DNA of 64,000 nt from Paragorgia papillata (taxonomy: Eukaryota > Cnidaria > Anthozoa > Scleralcyonacea > Coralliidae): the NCBI GenBank assembly GCA_035771165.1, contig JAWNZC010000372.1, positions 1 through 64,000 of the forward strand, read 5' to 3'. Below are positions 42,751-56,332 of the stretch, one piece after another. The notes beneath the pieces were generated by a model, which searched no databases, had not been told where the DNA came from, and saw nothing but the letters and a program-made list of their open reading frames with translations. The translations under genes and the position numbers were made by a program. The stretch's first letter is position 1. The number at the start of each line of letters is the position of its first letter.

Positions 42751-42951
42751 CTAATACAAGAATATACATGCACATATGGGAACCTATGCTATATATAAAG
42801 TTGCGTACTATTTCTTTGTGGAAAATGTTCTAACTGGCCCTTTGTTTGTTTTTTCACTCAGGTTCCCACAACGTGGTTTGTTTGGGGGTTTTTTCACACT
42901 AGTTCCCATAACGTGGTTTGTTTGTTTTTTCACATACACACATACATATAC

Positions 42952-43317
42952 TTATTTATTATATGGATAAGGGTATACAACAAAATTATAAAAACAAACA
43001 CAATAATTCACAGGCATGTACTGCGAGATAAAAATATGTTCTACTGAAAACACTTCAGCTTCTTCAACCTCTTCTTCAAACACTGGAATTTGGCAATTGT
43101 TCTCGCCGCTCCTCTCGTAACCGCAGGCAGAAGCGAAACTTGGCGCTGGTGAATACTGAATAAACTTCAAGAACTCCTTTTTGAATTGTTCGGGGAGAAG
43201 CTTAGAAAACACAGGTTTTTTTATTGGGCTTTTTCGGGCGTTTGGGTGGAAGCGGTTGACGGGCACTCAACGCATCGACCAACTTTTCGGACTCAGTCCG
43301 TTTCTTGCCTAGAGAAA
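42952..43317 (-). CDS. hypothetical protein exon in left arm
   Basis: This is the mirror of 49208-49570. The minus-strand frame reads NRFHPNARKSPIKKPVFSKLLPEQ and KKEFLKFIQYSPAPSF, CGYERSGENNCQ, then an acidic EEEVEEAEV. Written in parts, these are the same peptides as in the right arm with a few changes. The upstream edge (43309) is a splice-acceptor-like tract. Conservation of the frame in both arms is modest evidence for coding. I recognise no domain. Confidence 0.35.
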
Positions 43318-43769
43318 AAAGTAAACCGAAAGTCAGTTAAAACATTAAACTATATAGGCCGATGAAACTGTATCTGACGTGATCTGATTTCATTAAATTA
43401 AATTGACTGTGAAAATAGAAACGACTATTCGTTTATTAAGCCCTAAAGCTTGCTCGTTTAGGTTTATATAGGTTATAGTACTGAATTAAGTCTGGAGTAA
43501 AAATTAGCAACTTTTACAAACATGTATATATTGACTATTGGTTATTCATACGTTTAAACTATTTACTCTAATAACTGTACAGTTAATCGATTCGCTGCTT
43601 CTTGTACTCAGTATGTACAGTATATAATCTATCCTTTGGTTTAAAAATCCTTTAAAATTCTTTGCTTTGCTTCGACAAGTTTGTCATCCTCATTCCCAGG
43701 GCCGAGAGGGCCCTTGGAACGATGATGACATGTTTATCAGCTTGTACAAGTCTTCATCTTGTTGTTGTT

Positions 43770-46700
43770 TATTTATTTATTTTTTTTTTAAATTTTATTT
43801 ATTAACTTTACAACCATGAAAGAATGCAAATATACAGGAAATAAAGAGTGCAATACTTGAACATGATTGAAGGAATGATCAACAGGACACGAGTCCCATG
43901 TGAAGACCAACCCTACAAAAAAATTACATAATAAACGTTAGGTAAACACACGATAAAAAAACGCCAACAAACTAATACACAAATTACATAAGAATAAAGA
44001 TTTAAGAGCAACAACTTGGATTGAAAGAACGACATTTAGAACAGAAACTTTTCCAGGTGCGCAGTCTATTAACATCGAAATTGGAGTCTAACTTAGAAGA
44101 GTAGTGAATATAAAGATCATGTTTAAAAATGGAAACAGAATTACCATTACGAACTATCGGAGAAAAATTGTTCCAGAGAAAGACAATTATGTTGAAAAAA
44201 GTATTTCTAAAAAGAGAAGTCCTACAAGGATTGGCTTGAAGCAAGTTGTTTTGACTTGAACGAGTGCGAGACGAGCGGATAGAAGAAAAAGTAACAAAAC
44301 GGGAGATATCTAGGTCGTAGAGACCTTGTTTACACTTAAAAAAGAAGAGAAGATCCTTAATTTCAAGCCAATATGATATACTGTAGGTAATAAATTAAGC
44401 TTTTTGAGACGGTCAGTGTAAGACGATTCATAATCTTGGAGTATGAATTTCGTGGCTCGTCTCTGAACACCCTCAAGAAGTGAAAGGTCACGTGACTTGT
44501 CCTGAGGAGCCCAGATTTCACTACCGTAAGACAAGTGAGAACGGACGAGCGCTAAATAGAGTAGACGACGGCAACGGACATTTGACATTTGAATACAGTT
44601 CCTACGGAGAAACCCAAGCATACGATTAGCTTTAGCAACACATTTAGCAATATGGGGGGACCACTTAAGGTCATTGCTGATGACCACACCCAAGTCGGTT
44701 TGATTTGTTACACTTTTAACTAATTCGTTGTTGAGGTGATAGGAATGACTAGATTGAGTACGTTTTCGGGATATCCTTAGTAAGAGAGTTTTAGACACAT
44801 TAAATTTCATTTGCCAGGACTGTGACCAGTTGCTCATAGCATCGAGATCAAGCTGGAGGAGATCTCTATCCGCTGGTGACTCAATTGAGCGGAAGCACTT
44901 GCTGTCGTCAGCAAAAAGAGCAACAGTACTGTTGCTGGTTACCTCCGGAAGGTCATTAACATAGAGAATAAAAAGAAGAGGACCTATCACACTCCCTTGC
45001 GGCACACCAGACTTAACACTAACGAACGACGAAGAAACTCCTTCAACAACAACACGCTGTTTCCGATCATGAAGATAATCAGCAAACCATTTAAAAAGAG
45101 GACCAGAAATTCCGTAAGTTTTCAGCTTGGATAAGAGTTTACTATGAGAGACAGAGTCGAAAGCTTTAGCAAAATCAAGATAGATGAGGTCAATTTCTTT
45201 ACCAGCATCAAGGGCACTACTAATGTCGTGAAATATATTAAGAAGTTGAGTAACACATGACCTATTACAGCGAAAACCATGCTGGAGATCATATAAAGAG
45301 TTCTTAATGAAAAAAGAAACTTGACTGAAAATCAAACGTTCAAGAACTTTAGAGACTTGGGATAGTAAAGAAATTGGTCTGTAATTAGTAACTTCATGAA
45401 CGTCACTTTTCTTAGGGACTGGAACTACATTAGCATGTTTTCATTCTGAGGGAACTACACCCTGCTGGATAGATAACTCGAAGAGAGCAGCCAGGGAGGG
45501 AGCGATAACTTCAGAACATCGTTTTAAGAGATAAGCAGGTATTCCATCTGGGCCAGTAGCCTTAGAATGTGACAAATTAGATAATAGAGACTGTACTAAG
45601 GATTCAGAAACAATTATTGAGTCAAGAGAATTGAGAGTAGACTTTGAAGGAGAAGATAAAGAAGAACCTGAGTCAGGATTAAAGACTGACGCAAAAAAGT
45701 TGTTAAAAGCATCAGCCTTTTCTTTTGAAGAAGAGAGTTTAAGACCTCCTAATTTCATCACATCAGGTAATGAGGATTTTGACGATTTAGACTTAAAAAA
45801 TCTCCAGAAAGGTTTAGAATTAACGTATATGGATTCAGATAGACTAGTTAAATATTCTCTTTTTCTAGCGTTAATCCAACACTTCACATGCTGTCGGGTT
45901 TTGCGGAACTTTTCCCATAGTTGAGGTGAGTTCTTAGCCTTTGCTTTTCTTCTGAGGGACTCTTTCATTTTTATGGCATGAAGTAGGTCCTTTGTAATAT
46001 AAGGAGGTGTAAAGGGACGCTTTAGATTGGTTTTAGGTATAAAAGAGTCGACAGCAGCGAGGAAGGCAGCTTTCCACTTTAACCAGGCAAGATTCACGTT
46101 GTCGCGCTCACTGAGAACTATATCCAGTAAGGGAGTGTTTTGAAGATAATTAATAAGACCATTGAAGTCACCTTTTGAATAGTTATAGACGATGCGCTCG
46201 GTGGATTGTTTAGGCTGTTGGTGAATATTTAAGTCAAAAGTTATAGCTTTATGATCCGAGTGTAAAGAGATGGAGTCGTCATTAGTAACTTCAAAGTTGT
46301 CCGTCAAATGTTCATTCGTAGTGAGAACTAAGTCAATGAGATTTTTGCCACGAGTAGGTGAATTGATCAGTTGAAAGTGACTAAAGTCAGTAATAATGTC
46401 AATAAAACCAATTTCAGATGTCAATGTGGAGAAACCAGATCCGTTAGTCCATTGGATATTAGGATAATCGAAGTCACCAAACAATACAACATCCTTAAAT
46501 TGAGAGTCAGAAATAAATTTTAGGAAACGATTCAGTTCATGCAAGAATTCACTAGAAGAATCAGGTGGGCGATAACAAACAGCGACAAGAACTTTACTAG
46601 AAGACGGATAAATCACGACAGAGGCAAGTTCTAATGTGTCAGAAGAAAAATCGGTAGGTTCACATCTGATTGAATCTTTCACAGCTAACAGGACACCTCC

Positions 46701-46935
46701 TCCCCTTTTACCATTTCTTCGGTCACGTCGAACAAGCTTGTATCCGACAGGCAAGATTTCATCATCACTAATGTTGTTGGATAGCCAGGTCTCTACTAAA
46801 GCAACAACGTCTAAACTGTTGCCATAAACAATATCTTGTAAACAGGAAAGTTTGTTCAGGGCACAATTCGTTGAAGGGTCATGGTAATTTGCTTTTAAGC
46901 TTCTGACATTTTGACACAAAACGTTAAGAGAACCG
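43770..46935 (-). mobile_element. LINE (non-LTR retrotransposon) inserted in (GTT)n
   Basis: The element runs on the minus strand from about 46935, just upstream of the endonuclease, to an A-rich TAAA-type tail at 43770. Both sides are GTT/CAA trinucleotide repeats that are continuous in the other palindrome arm, so the target was the microsatellite. The 5' end is probably truncated. Confidence 0.85.
44002..46935 (-). pseudogene. LINE endonuclease/reverse transcriptase
   Basis: This protein nicks the target and reverse-transcribes the LINE RNA. An AP-like endonuclease comes first (LNVLCQNVRSL, VALVETWLS, VCYRPPDSS, LFGDFDYPNIQW where most relatives have GDFN, and SDHKAITFDL). Then follow a linker and the reverse transcriptase (SKATGPDGIPAYLLK, YLDFAKAFDSVSHSKLL, SGVPQGSVIGPLLF, active site ALFADDSK). 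The long frame is broken by one TGA at 45441-45443 and, near 44375, by an offset of two bases. The C-terminal tail continues to 44002 (RNTFFNIIVFLWNNF). It belongs to the Jockey/CR1-like group; the exact clade is uncertain. The few lesions suggest recent death. Confidence 0.9.
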
Positions 46936-46937
46936 CA

Positions 46938-47028
<91 letters not shown>

Positions 47029-47038
47029 ATTGCTGTTT

Positions 47039-47094
<56 letters not shown>

Positions 47095-47098
47095 GCTT
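46936..47098. repeat. (GTT)n microsatellite, LINE insertion target
   Basis: About 50 GTT units with two interruptions. It gives poly-Thr, poly-Cys and poly-Leu frames that are artefacts. The mirror tract is (CAA)n at 48600-48763. Confidence 0.95.
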
Positions 47099-47469
47099 GT
47101 TGCTGTTGTTGTTGCATAGATATTTCAAAATTTGCTTGTCTCACCTCTCATTTGTTGCATTTTCTTTTCTTGGTCTGTAATGGAAAGAAAGAAAGAAGAA
47201 AAGCGATATAATTATGTAAAGAATAATACATGTATGTGCGAAAATATAAAACTGAATTAATAGGCAACACGAAAAATAAATTTCATATTTTTAAATATGC
47301 ATGTGTTTAGTTTAAAATAGACCTTTTGTACATGTACTAAAATAGAACAGTAAACTTTAATAACAATGCAAATTTCATGACATTTATTGACACATGTCAC
47401 TTTTAACATCATGAATAATCATTTATAAAATAACATTTTGAAAACAAGCGCGGCGATTGGTTGAAAGCC

Positions 47470-48255
47470 GTGTTTCTATTTAAGAAATAGAAAACATTTT
47501 CCGTGTTTCCATAGAGTTATAGAAACACGAGTGGAAGTTTGGGAGAACGAGAAATTGTAGTGGGAACACGAGCCCGCAGGGCGAGTGTTTCCACGCTATT
47601 TCGAGTTCTCCCAAACTTCCACAAGTGTTTCTATAACTCTATGGGAACACGGAAAAAATGTTTTCTATTTCCTTTATAAAATAACCTGTCGAAAATAGGT
47701 ATAGAACGTAAAAATAATCACTGCATCAAAGCGTAAATTCTCCTTACTCTTCATAATGGCGTATCATGGCGTATAATGGCGTATCCTACCGTAATGATGG
47801 CGTATTGAATGGCGTGGACCTTGCCGTGTTTCCATAAAGTTTTATAAAATAACATTTTGAAAACAAGCCCGGCGATTGGTTGAAAGCCGTGTTTCTATAG
47901 CTTTATGGAAACACGGCAAGGTCCACGCCATTCAATACGCCATCATTACGGTAGGATACGCCATTATACGCCATCATACGCCATTATGAAGAGTAAGGAG
48001 AATTTACGCTTTGATGCAGTGATTATTTTTACGTTCTATACCTATTTTCGACAGGTTATTTTATAAAGGAAATAGAAAACATTTTTTCCGTGTTCCCATA
48101 GAGTTATAGAAACACTTGTGGAAGTTTGGGAGAACTCGAAATAGCGTGGAAACACTACAATTTCTCGTTCTCCCAAACTTCCACTCGTGTTTCTATAACT
48201 CTATGGAAACACGGAAAATGTTTTCTATTTCTTAAATAGAAACACGGCTTTCAAC
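47470..48255. repeat. nested foldbacks at the palindrome centre
   Basis: The centre (47843-47902) is a 60-bp non-palindromic spacer, TTTTATAAAATAACATTTTG and onward. The inner arms contain inverted copies of GTGTTTCTATAACTCTATGG and of GGCGTATCCTACCGTAATG. The left inner arm carries about 25 bp (GAGCCCGCAGGGCGAGTG region) missing on the right. Confidence 0.85.
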
Positions 48256-48538
48256 CAATCGCCACGCTTGTTTTCAAAATGTTATTTTATAAATGATTAT
48301 TCATGATGTTTTAAGTAACATGTGTCAATAAATGTCATGAAATTTGCATTGTTATTAAAGTTTACTGTTCCATTTTAGTACATGTACAAAAGGTCTATTT
48401 TAAACTAAACACATGCATATTTAAAAATATGAAATTTATTTTTCGTGTTGCCTATTAATTCAGTTTTATATTTTCGCACATACATGTATTATTCTTTACA
48501 TAATTATATCGCTTTTCTTCTTTCTTTCTTTCCATTAC

Positions 48539-49570
<1,032 letters not shown>

Positions 49571-50267
49571 GTATATGTATGTGTGTATGTGAAAAAACAA
49601 ACAAACCACGTTATGGGAACTTGTGTGAAAAAAAACCCAAACAAACCACGTTGTGGGAACCTGAGTGAAAAAACAAACAAAGGGCCAGTTAGAACATTTT
49701 CCACAAAGAAATAGTGCACAACTTTATATATAGCATAGGTTCCCATATGTGCATGTATATTCTTGTATTAGGAGGTTTTCAAGGAGGTTTTTACAAGAAG
49801 GTTTTCCAACAAAGTTTTGTCTATTTTGTCCACCTTGGACAAAGATTTTCTTAGTTTTTTCTTCATTTCTTATCTAATTAGTATTCATAGGGCTTTATGC
49901 TATATAAAACCCACGGTACATCAATATGCATAAATATTTCGTTCCAGACTTGAAAAATAGTCAACAAAACAAACGGAAGCTTCAAAAATAACACAGAATA
50001 AAAGTTGTTTATAGTCGTGGGACATTTGAAACCAGATTGTCTTTATAAGTCATGTGAATAACCATATTTAAATATGTACTATTAACTTGCAGCAATCTAA
50101 GCAAAAAGATCCCTTTTAAAAGTCTTTAGTCTAATAACTCGCGCTATACGAAAATACTTACTTGTCAGATACGTTGTTCTAAATAAAAGATTAGCATAAA
50201 AGTCCTCTGTTATCAGAAACTGAATGAATTTTCACAAAATATAGGATTTACTTTCTTAAAGTGTCCA

Positions 50268-52057
50268 CTACCACGAACAACCACGAACAACCACGAACAA
50301 CCACGAACAACAAAAAAAAACAAGAACAACCAAGAACAACCACGAACAACCAAGAACAACTAAAAACAACCAGAAACAACTAGAAACAACCATGAACAAC
50401 TAAGGACAACCAAGACCAACCAAGAACAACCATCAACAACCAACAACAATCATGAACAACCAAGAACAACCACAAACAACCATGAAAAACCAAGAACAAC
50501 CAAGAACTACCACGAACAACCATAAACAACCATGAACAACTAAGAATAACCATGAACAACCATGGACAACCAAGAACAACCACAAAAAACCATAAACAAC
50601 CATAAACAACCACGAACAACCAAGAACAACCAAAAACAACCAGAAACAACTAGAAACAACCATGAACAACTAAGAACAACCAAAAACAACCAAAAACAAC
50701 TACGAACAACCAGAAACAACGAAGAACAACCACGAACAACCAACAACAACTAAGAACAACCAAGAACAACCATGAACAACCATGAACAACCAACAACAAC
50801 CATGAACAACCAGAAACAACCATGAAAAACCAAGAACAACCAAGAACAGCGACGAACAACCAAGAACAACGATAAACAACCACGAACAACTAAGAATAAC
50901 CATGAACAACCATGAACAACGAAGAACAACCATGAACAACCATGAACAACCACGAACAACCATCAACAACCAACAACAACCATGAACAACCAAGAACAAC
51001 CAAGAACAACCAGAAACAACCATGAAAAACCAAGAACAACCACGAACAACCATAAACAACCATGAACAACTAAGAATAACCATGAACAACCAAGAACAAC
51101 CATGAACAACCACGAAAAACCATAAACAACCATGAACAACCACAAACAACTAACAACAACCACGGACAACCAAGAACTACCACGAACAACCATAAACAAC
51201 CATGAAAAACCATAAACAACCATGAACAACCAACAACAACCACGGACAACCAAGAATAACCATAAACAACCAAGAACAACCATAAACAACCATGAAAAAC
51301 CAGCAACGACCAAGAACAACCATAAACAACCATGAAAAACAACCAAGAACAACCATAAACAACCAAGAATAACCAAGAACAACCATCAACAACCGTGAGG
51401 AACCATAAACAACCAAGAACAACCATAAACAACCATGAATAACCATAAACAACCATGAACAACCAAGAATAACCATAAGCAACCATGAACAACCAGAAGC
51501 AACCCCAACAACCATGAACAACCAAGAACAAACAAAAACAACCAGAAACAACTAGAAACAACCATGAACAACTAAGAACAACCAGAAACAACCACGAACA
51601 ACCAGAAGCAACCCCAACAACCATGAGCAACCAAGAACAACCAGAAACAACCATGAAAAACCATAAGCAACCAAGAACAACCATAAACAACCATGAAAAA
51701 CCATAAACAACCAAGAACAACCATAAACAACCATGAAAAACCATAAACAACCATGAACAACCAACAACAACCAAGAACAACCATAAACAACCATGAACAA
51801 CCATAAACAACCATGAAAAACCATAAACAACTATGAACAACCAAAAACAACCAAGAACAACCACGGACAACCAAGAACAACCAAGAACAACCACGAACAA
51901 CCATAAACAACCAAGAAAAACCATAAACAACCTTGAACAACCAGAAACAACCATGAAAAACCATAAACAACCAAGAACAACCATAAACAACCAAGATCAA
52001 CCACGAACAACCATAAACAACCAAGAACAACCATAAGCAACCAAGAAGAACGACAAT
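50268..52057 (-). repeat. 10-bp-period minisatellite, right arm
   Basis: About 179 units of AGAACAACCA and variants, the inverse of the left-arm array. Long minus-strand frames here are repeat artefacts. Confidence 0.95.
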
Positions 52058-52154
52058 TAAACATGTATATATATACATGTATATATGCAAACCATTATGT
52101 GGCTCTAACATGAAGTAGTTACCAATTATGACCAATAAACACTAATATGATATC

Positions 52155-52294
52155 ACGCATGGCGGCCGCAAAGCGTGCCAGGCCAAACATTTTGTATTGT
52201 TAATCAAAGGAGAAGCTCTACCAGGAATATTCTTACAAAGTGAAGAAAGAGAAAAACTGATGCAGATCCGAATTAGCTTTACGAGATTGAGGTA
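52155..52294 (+). pseudogene. exon-like segment beside the palindrome
   Basis: One plus-strand frame stays open through KACQAKHFVLLIKGEALPG and SEEREKLMQIRISFTRLR and reaches an AG|GTATGT donor-like site at 52291. I recognise no domain. Its phase does not match the next exon-like segment, so the two may not belong together or may be decayed. Confidence 0.3.
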
Positions 52295-52875
52295 TGTACT
52301 GTCACTTCTGTTTTAAATACTGTATATTTTAGACTATATCACGATAATCACGAATATATCTGAAGGTCTGAGGGACAGACGGTCAGTATTGAAGTCATTA
52401 TTAAAACGTATGCGTCAACTTGTTTTTTGCCACTTAATACATGCACTTCTCACTTCTAACTCCCACATAAAAAGTCAGGTAATTGTTAAATCTATATTAA
52501 CAATAATCTTCCACCGACTTCTGAATATTGGCATTTCATACAGTTAAACAAATATTATTACAACACCCTACTACAAGGGAAAATCTTAAAATATCTTTTA
52601 TTTCTCTGTGAAACATTTTCAAAGTCATAAGTACACGTACATGTAATATACTCATAATATACTGAGCATCGTAACAAGCTAGCTTGCTGCTAGGCCTGTG
52701 AATTGAGTGCTATTTAATAGTTTATTAGTATTATTATCAGTACAGTACTATACATAATTATTACCATTCAAGTAACAGTAGCAAGCTAGTTGATCACTAA
52801 AAAATAAAAAGTCTAGTAAAATTCCACCAATGACAACACATTTAAAATTGCTGCTCAATTTCTCTTTAAAACAGA

Positions 52876-52971
52876 TAACTGTTTGTGACCTGGAGAACAA
52901 TAAAGTTAAATTCCATTATGTTGGATATTCAGAGGAATTTGACGAATGGCAAACTGCACATATTTGTTGAG
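52876..52971 (+). pseudogene. Tudor-knot/chromo-barrel-like exon fragment
   Basis: After a TTTAAAACAG acceptor the frame reads ITVCDLENNKVKFHYVGYS and EEFDEWQTAHIC before a stop. KVKFHYVGYSEEFDEW is the core of chromo-barrel/Tudor-knot folds, which bind methylated lysine or nucleic acid in chromatin proteins. Only about 30 residues are present and the reading frame does not join in phase to the upstream segment, so this is most likely a gene fragment. Confidence 0.45.
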
Positions 52972-53189
52972 TCACAGCGACATATTTGTTGAGTCTTTGC
53001 CTGAAAGATCATCAATTTAACATTTGTAAGAGGAGATGGGACTTTGTATGATTACAGTCATGGTAGTTGGAAAGCGAAAAAATAAGAGATCTGTCAAAAT
53101 TCTTTGGTAGCCATGCACAAACTAAACTAACATTTATTTTAACTGGATAACCCTATCGGTTATACTAAACTGTTCTCCCTAGAGGTCCA

Positions 53190-53310
53190 GGAAGGACCAT
53201 CCCTCATTGGTCCAGTAGCAGTGTTACTACAGGAGGAAGCAGGAGTATCCAGAGGAAAACTGTAGTGTTTGGTGGAGTCAAACTGGAAGCACTCTTCTCG
53301 CATGCCTTAG
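53190..53310. repeat. dispersed repeat with GGAGGAAGCAGGAGTA motif
   Basis: CAGGAGGAAGCAGGAGTATCC and CAGAGGAAAACTGTAGTG resemble a widespread animal repeat motif (GGAGGAAACCGGAGTACCCGG type). The call is from memory of that motif. No gene is seen in 52972-54950 otherwise. Confidence 0.35.
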
Positions 53311-54954
53311 TTTATATAGTATAAACAAAACTATAAAATAAAATACAACATAATAGACTCAGTCATTACTTGTACTATACTGTAAGTTCAATCACACAGT
53401 TACATAAACAACAATAAAAAACATAAGCTGTTTGTAAAGCAACTAGTTTATACTATTATTTTAGTTCAACTACTAGTTTAAAGAATACTGGTTTATTGGC
53501 AAATTGAAATGGGGTTATTCCATTCCCGCTATTTCCTCTATTCTGCGACTTCGTACCATCAAATTCATCATCTATAGCTACAGATAATTTTATAGCAAGT
53601 AATAAAATAAGTAATAGTTGTAAATAAACATTTAGCAGAAGTCGCACTGCTCCCTCAATCTCTAATATATTCTTTTCATCTCTAAAACAGTATATTCTTT
53701 TTGAGCAAGAATCTATTTTTTAAAAATGCGCGGGATCTGCCACCACTAACTAAATTTATAATAAATAACGCACAAATAGCGTTAGAGTTAACCCGACAAT
53801 AAACTAGCTAGATTTCTTATTAACAAACACAAATCAGCCACACTATTAAACACATAAAAGTATACTTATCTTTGAGGTTTGTCCCGTTCAGTGATCCAGA
53901 TAAAGATGACGTCAATCTCCGCCTTGCCTTTTAACTACGTTATGTTCAGATCCAAAGTGACATGGACTTTTTTCGGTCAAATAAAACAAAACTTATATCA
54001 TTCTATTCGCGAAATATCGAACTATTCAATGCCGAGTGACCAAAATCGATTGCGCGCATGAGTAGAACGCTACGCCGCTGTTAGTAAGACCGTCTGTTCA
54101 TTCACATATGTAAACACTATTAAAAACCGGCTGGGCTCAAAACTTTCGTTTGCATTTTGACATGGCGAAATTTCGGGGTAAAAAAACAATAAATACATGG
54201 CCATGTTGCTAAAACCCTGTAATTTTATAATCCGCGTGACCAAACTTCATTTATTGCAATCGTTAGAAGAAATAACCGAAAACATACAGATTTTAGCACA
54301 TATTTTGATACTTTTGCGATCAAATATCAGATGTGGGCGGGGCTACGGATTCTCATATACTATTTCTGACAAATAGTTTGACATGTTGGGTTCTTCGTTG
54401 AGCCTGTATATGTTTTTTATTTGTTATGAAGATCCTGTTTAGTCTTTGTATGATTCTTACTATTTTGGCCCGGGGCGGCCCAATGGCCCGGCACATCACT
54501 TCCTTACCATAGATTGTGTTGAGACATGTTGCATTTCTCCCCATGTAAACTGTGTTCCGTACGGGTATTGGTACAAAGTTCAGGCAACAGAAACTTTAGT
54601 CTAAAAGCCCCATTGTATTCAAGCTGCAAGTGTTGCGGGTTAGGTTTGAACATGTTTCGGACAAGAACAGGCATGCCCGGCCCACCATACGTCCTACTGT
54701 ACTCCGGTGAGCTTGCCCATTTATTAGAAGTACCCTTATGTCTGACATTTACCTGTTAATTTACATTGCAAAACATGCTAATCATTGTATCTATATGTTA
54801 TATCATTTTGAAATAAAAAATATACTCGCTTATGTCTCGTTCATGTGTTCTCCGTTTGTTGTAATGAGTGAATAAAGGCTACAAAATCACATCGTTATAA
54901 AATTTAAACAAGGTGTATGACATGAAACGTTATAAATGTGTAAATCTTTGAAAA

Positions 54955-55490
54955 AACGGCGAGGAAAGAGTTCCCATGCATAATCAATTTCACTTCTTTA
55001 ACCATTAAAAAGTTATGTGACATCTTTTTTCAATGTCAAAGAAAAATCATGAAGTCAAGTGTTAACCGAGAAGGAAAAAAGACAAATGATTTTTTTTTGT
55101 ACGAGTATTTCGTTGTAACTACCCTTTTTAATTGTTTGGTGTTTCCCTTAAGAACGGTTAGTTTTAAAATCTTGTCTTATTTAGATGTATTATGGCCCGA
55201 TTAGGCCCTAATTGGCCCTGTCTATACTTTTATGGCCTGAACTACACGAAGACAATACAATTGTCTAAAACGGTGAGGAAAGAGTTCCCATTCATACAAT
55301 TTCATGTCTTTAATCAAGTTAAAAAGTTATGTGACATTTTTTCAATATCAAATAGAAATCATGAAGTCAAGTGTTGACCGACAAGGTAAAAGACAAATGA
55401 GGTGGGTTTTTTTGTACGAGTATTTCGTTGTACCCTTTTTAAGTTTTCGTGGTTCTCAAAAGAACCGTTAGTTTTAAAATATTGTCTTAA
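54955..55490. repeat. direct repeat pair of about 220 bp
   Basis: 54958-55180 and 55271-55490 share GAGGAAAGAGTTCCCAT, AAAAAGTTATGTGACAT, TCATGAAGTCAAGTGTT and TTTGTACGAGTATTTCGTTG in the same order, with several indels. It borders the Polinton fragment on the left and might be part of its terminal region, but I cannot show this. Confidence 0.7.
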
Positions 55491-55536
55491 TTAAATGTAG
55501 GATGTCTTCGTTGTCGCTATAACCATCTTCCAAAAA

Positions 55537-56035
55537 CTTAAACTTCTACTTTTGGGCATTGAGAAAATGCGTTCACCTTGGTATGATTTCCACATATATC
55601 TCTTGCCATACTAACTCCTCCATCAACATTGTTGCTTTTGGACAGCCAAACGTTTCCAAATCCAAAGACGGTATCCCAAGACGTCTCAAAACATCACGCT
55701 CCAGGTGACCACCTTTATAGGCGATTGCCGAATTTTCACCGATCTTAATTTTGGAGTAGAACTGGACGATTATGTTCTCCAAGCAGTCGATCTTGAAATA
55801 TCGTGTATTCGGAGGAACGTCTAAAGGTAAATGGTGCACATTCGCCTGTACCCATTTGCAGCTAAACCTGTCCTTCCCCGACAGATCATTCCACGTTTTT
55901 TGCAATGTCAAAGAAAAATGACAACGCTTCGCCGTCTCCAGTTTTCCAAATACCAAGTTCTTTACAGTATAACTTTTTACCTATGTTAAAACCATCCATG
56001 TCCATTATAGCGACAACGTTGTCTAACTTTGTCAT
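55537..56035 (-). pseudogene. Polinton-associated protein, nuclease-like, frameshifted
   Basis: From the ATG at 56035 (complement) the frame reads NVVAIMDMDGFNIGKKLYC and LGIWKTGDGEALSFFFD. A frameshift at an A run near 55900 follows. The main frame then covers SGKDRFSCKWVQANVHHL, IAYKGGHLERDVLRRLGIPS and LDLETFGCPKA. A second offset of two bases near 55590 precedes a Cys-rich end (CGNH and CPKVEV) that closes near 55537. The D-x-D near the N-terminus and the later conserved acidic residues suggest an RNase H-fold nuclease, but this is speculative. I recall similar proteins next to cnidarian mobile elements without an assigned function. Confidence 0.5.
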
Positions 56036-56332
56036 GTTTGCACTGTACAAACTTTCGCACGAAAAAAGTAATTATGGTATAATTATGAAGAGAGATAGAG
56101 AGAGCGTCTGAATAGAGATGTTGGGGTGCTGCAGGAACTTTTATACTGTAGTAGAAAGCATAGGAAGTGCGCATGTCAACAAGACAAAAGAATATTTTTA
56201 AAAATACACAGAAAGGTCTAAACAAGTTATAGATCGCAAGCAGAGGGCCTATACGGGGCTTATATAACAATACAATTGGCTAGCATGGAATCTCAGTGAC
56301 TGTAAGTGACAGGTCGGGTCAACGTCTAAAAC

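Larger units (their letters stand above)
39726..47842 (+). repeat. left arm of large palindrome
   Basis: From GTCATGTAAGAGCCACATAATGG to the centre at 47842 this arm is the inverted copy of 47903-52114. It contains a minisatellite, unique DNA with a small open frame, a LINE insertion (about 3.17 kb, absent from the other arm), a (GTT)n tract and foldback repeats. Without the LINE it is about 4.95 kb. Scattered substitutions and indels distinguish the arms. Confidence 0.9.

Noticed and set aside
46911..47180. Poly-Thr/poly-Cys/poly-Leu N-terminus of the LINE frame
   Set aside because: It is the (GTT)n target microsatellite read in different frames; the LINE proper begins at the endonuclease.
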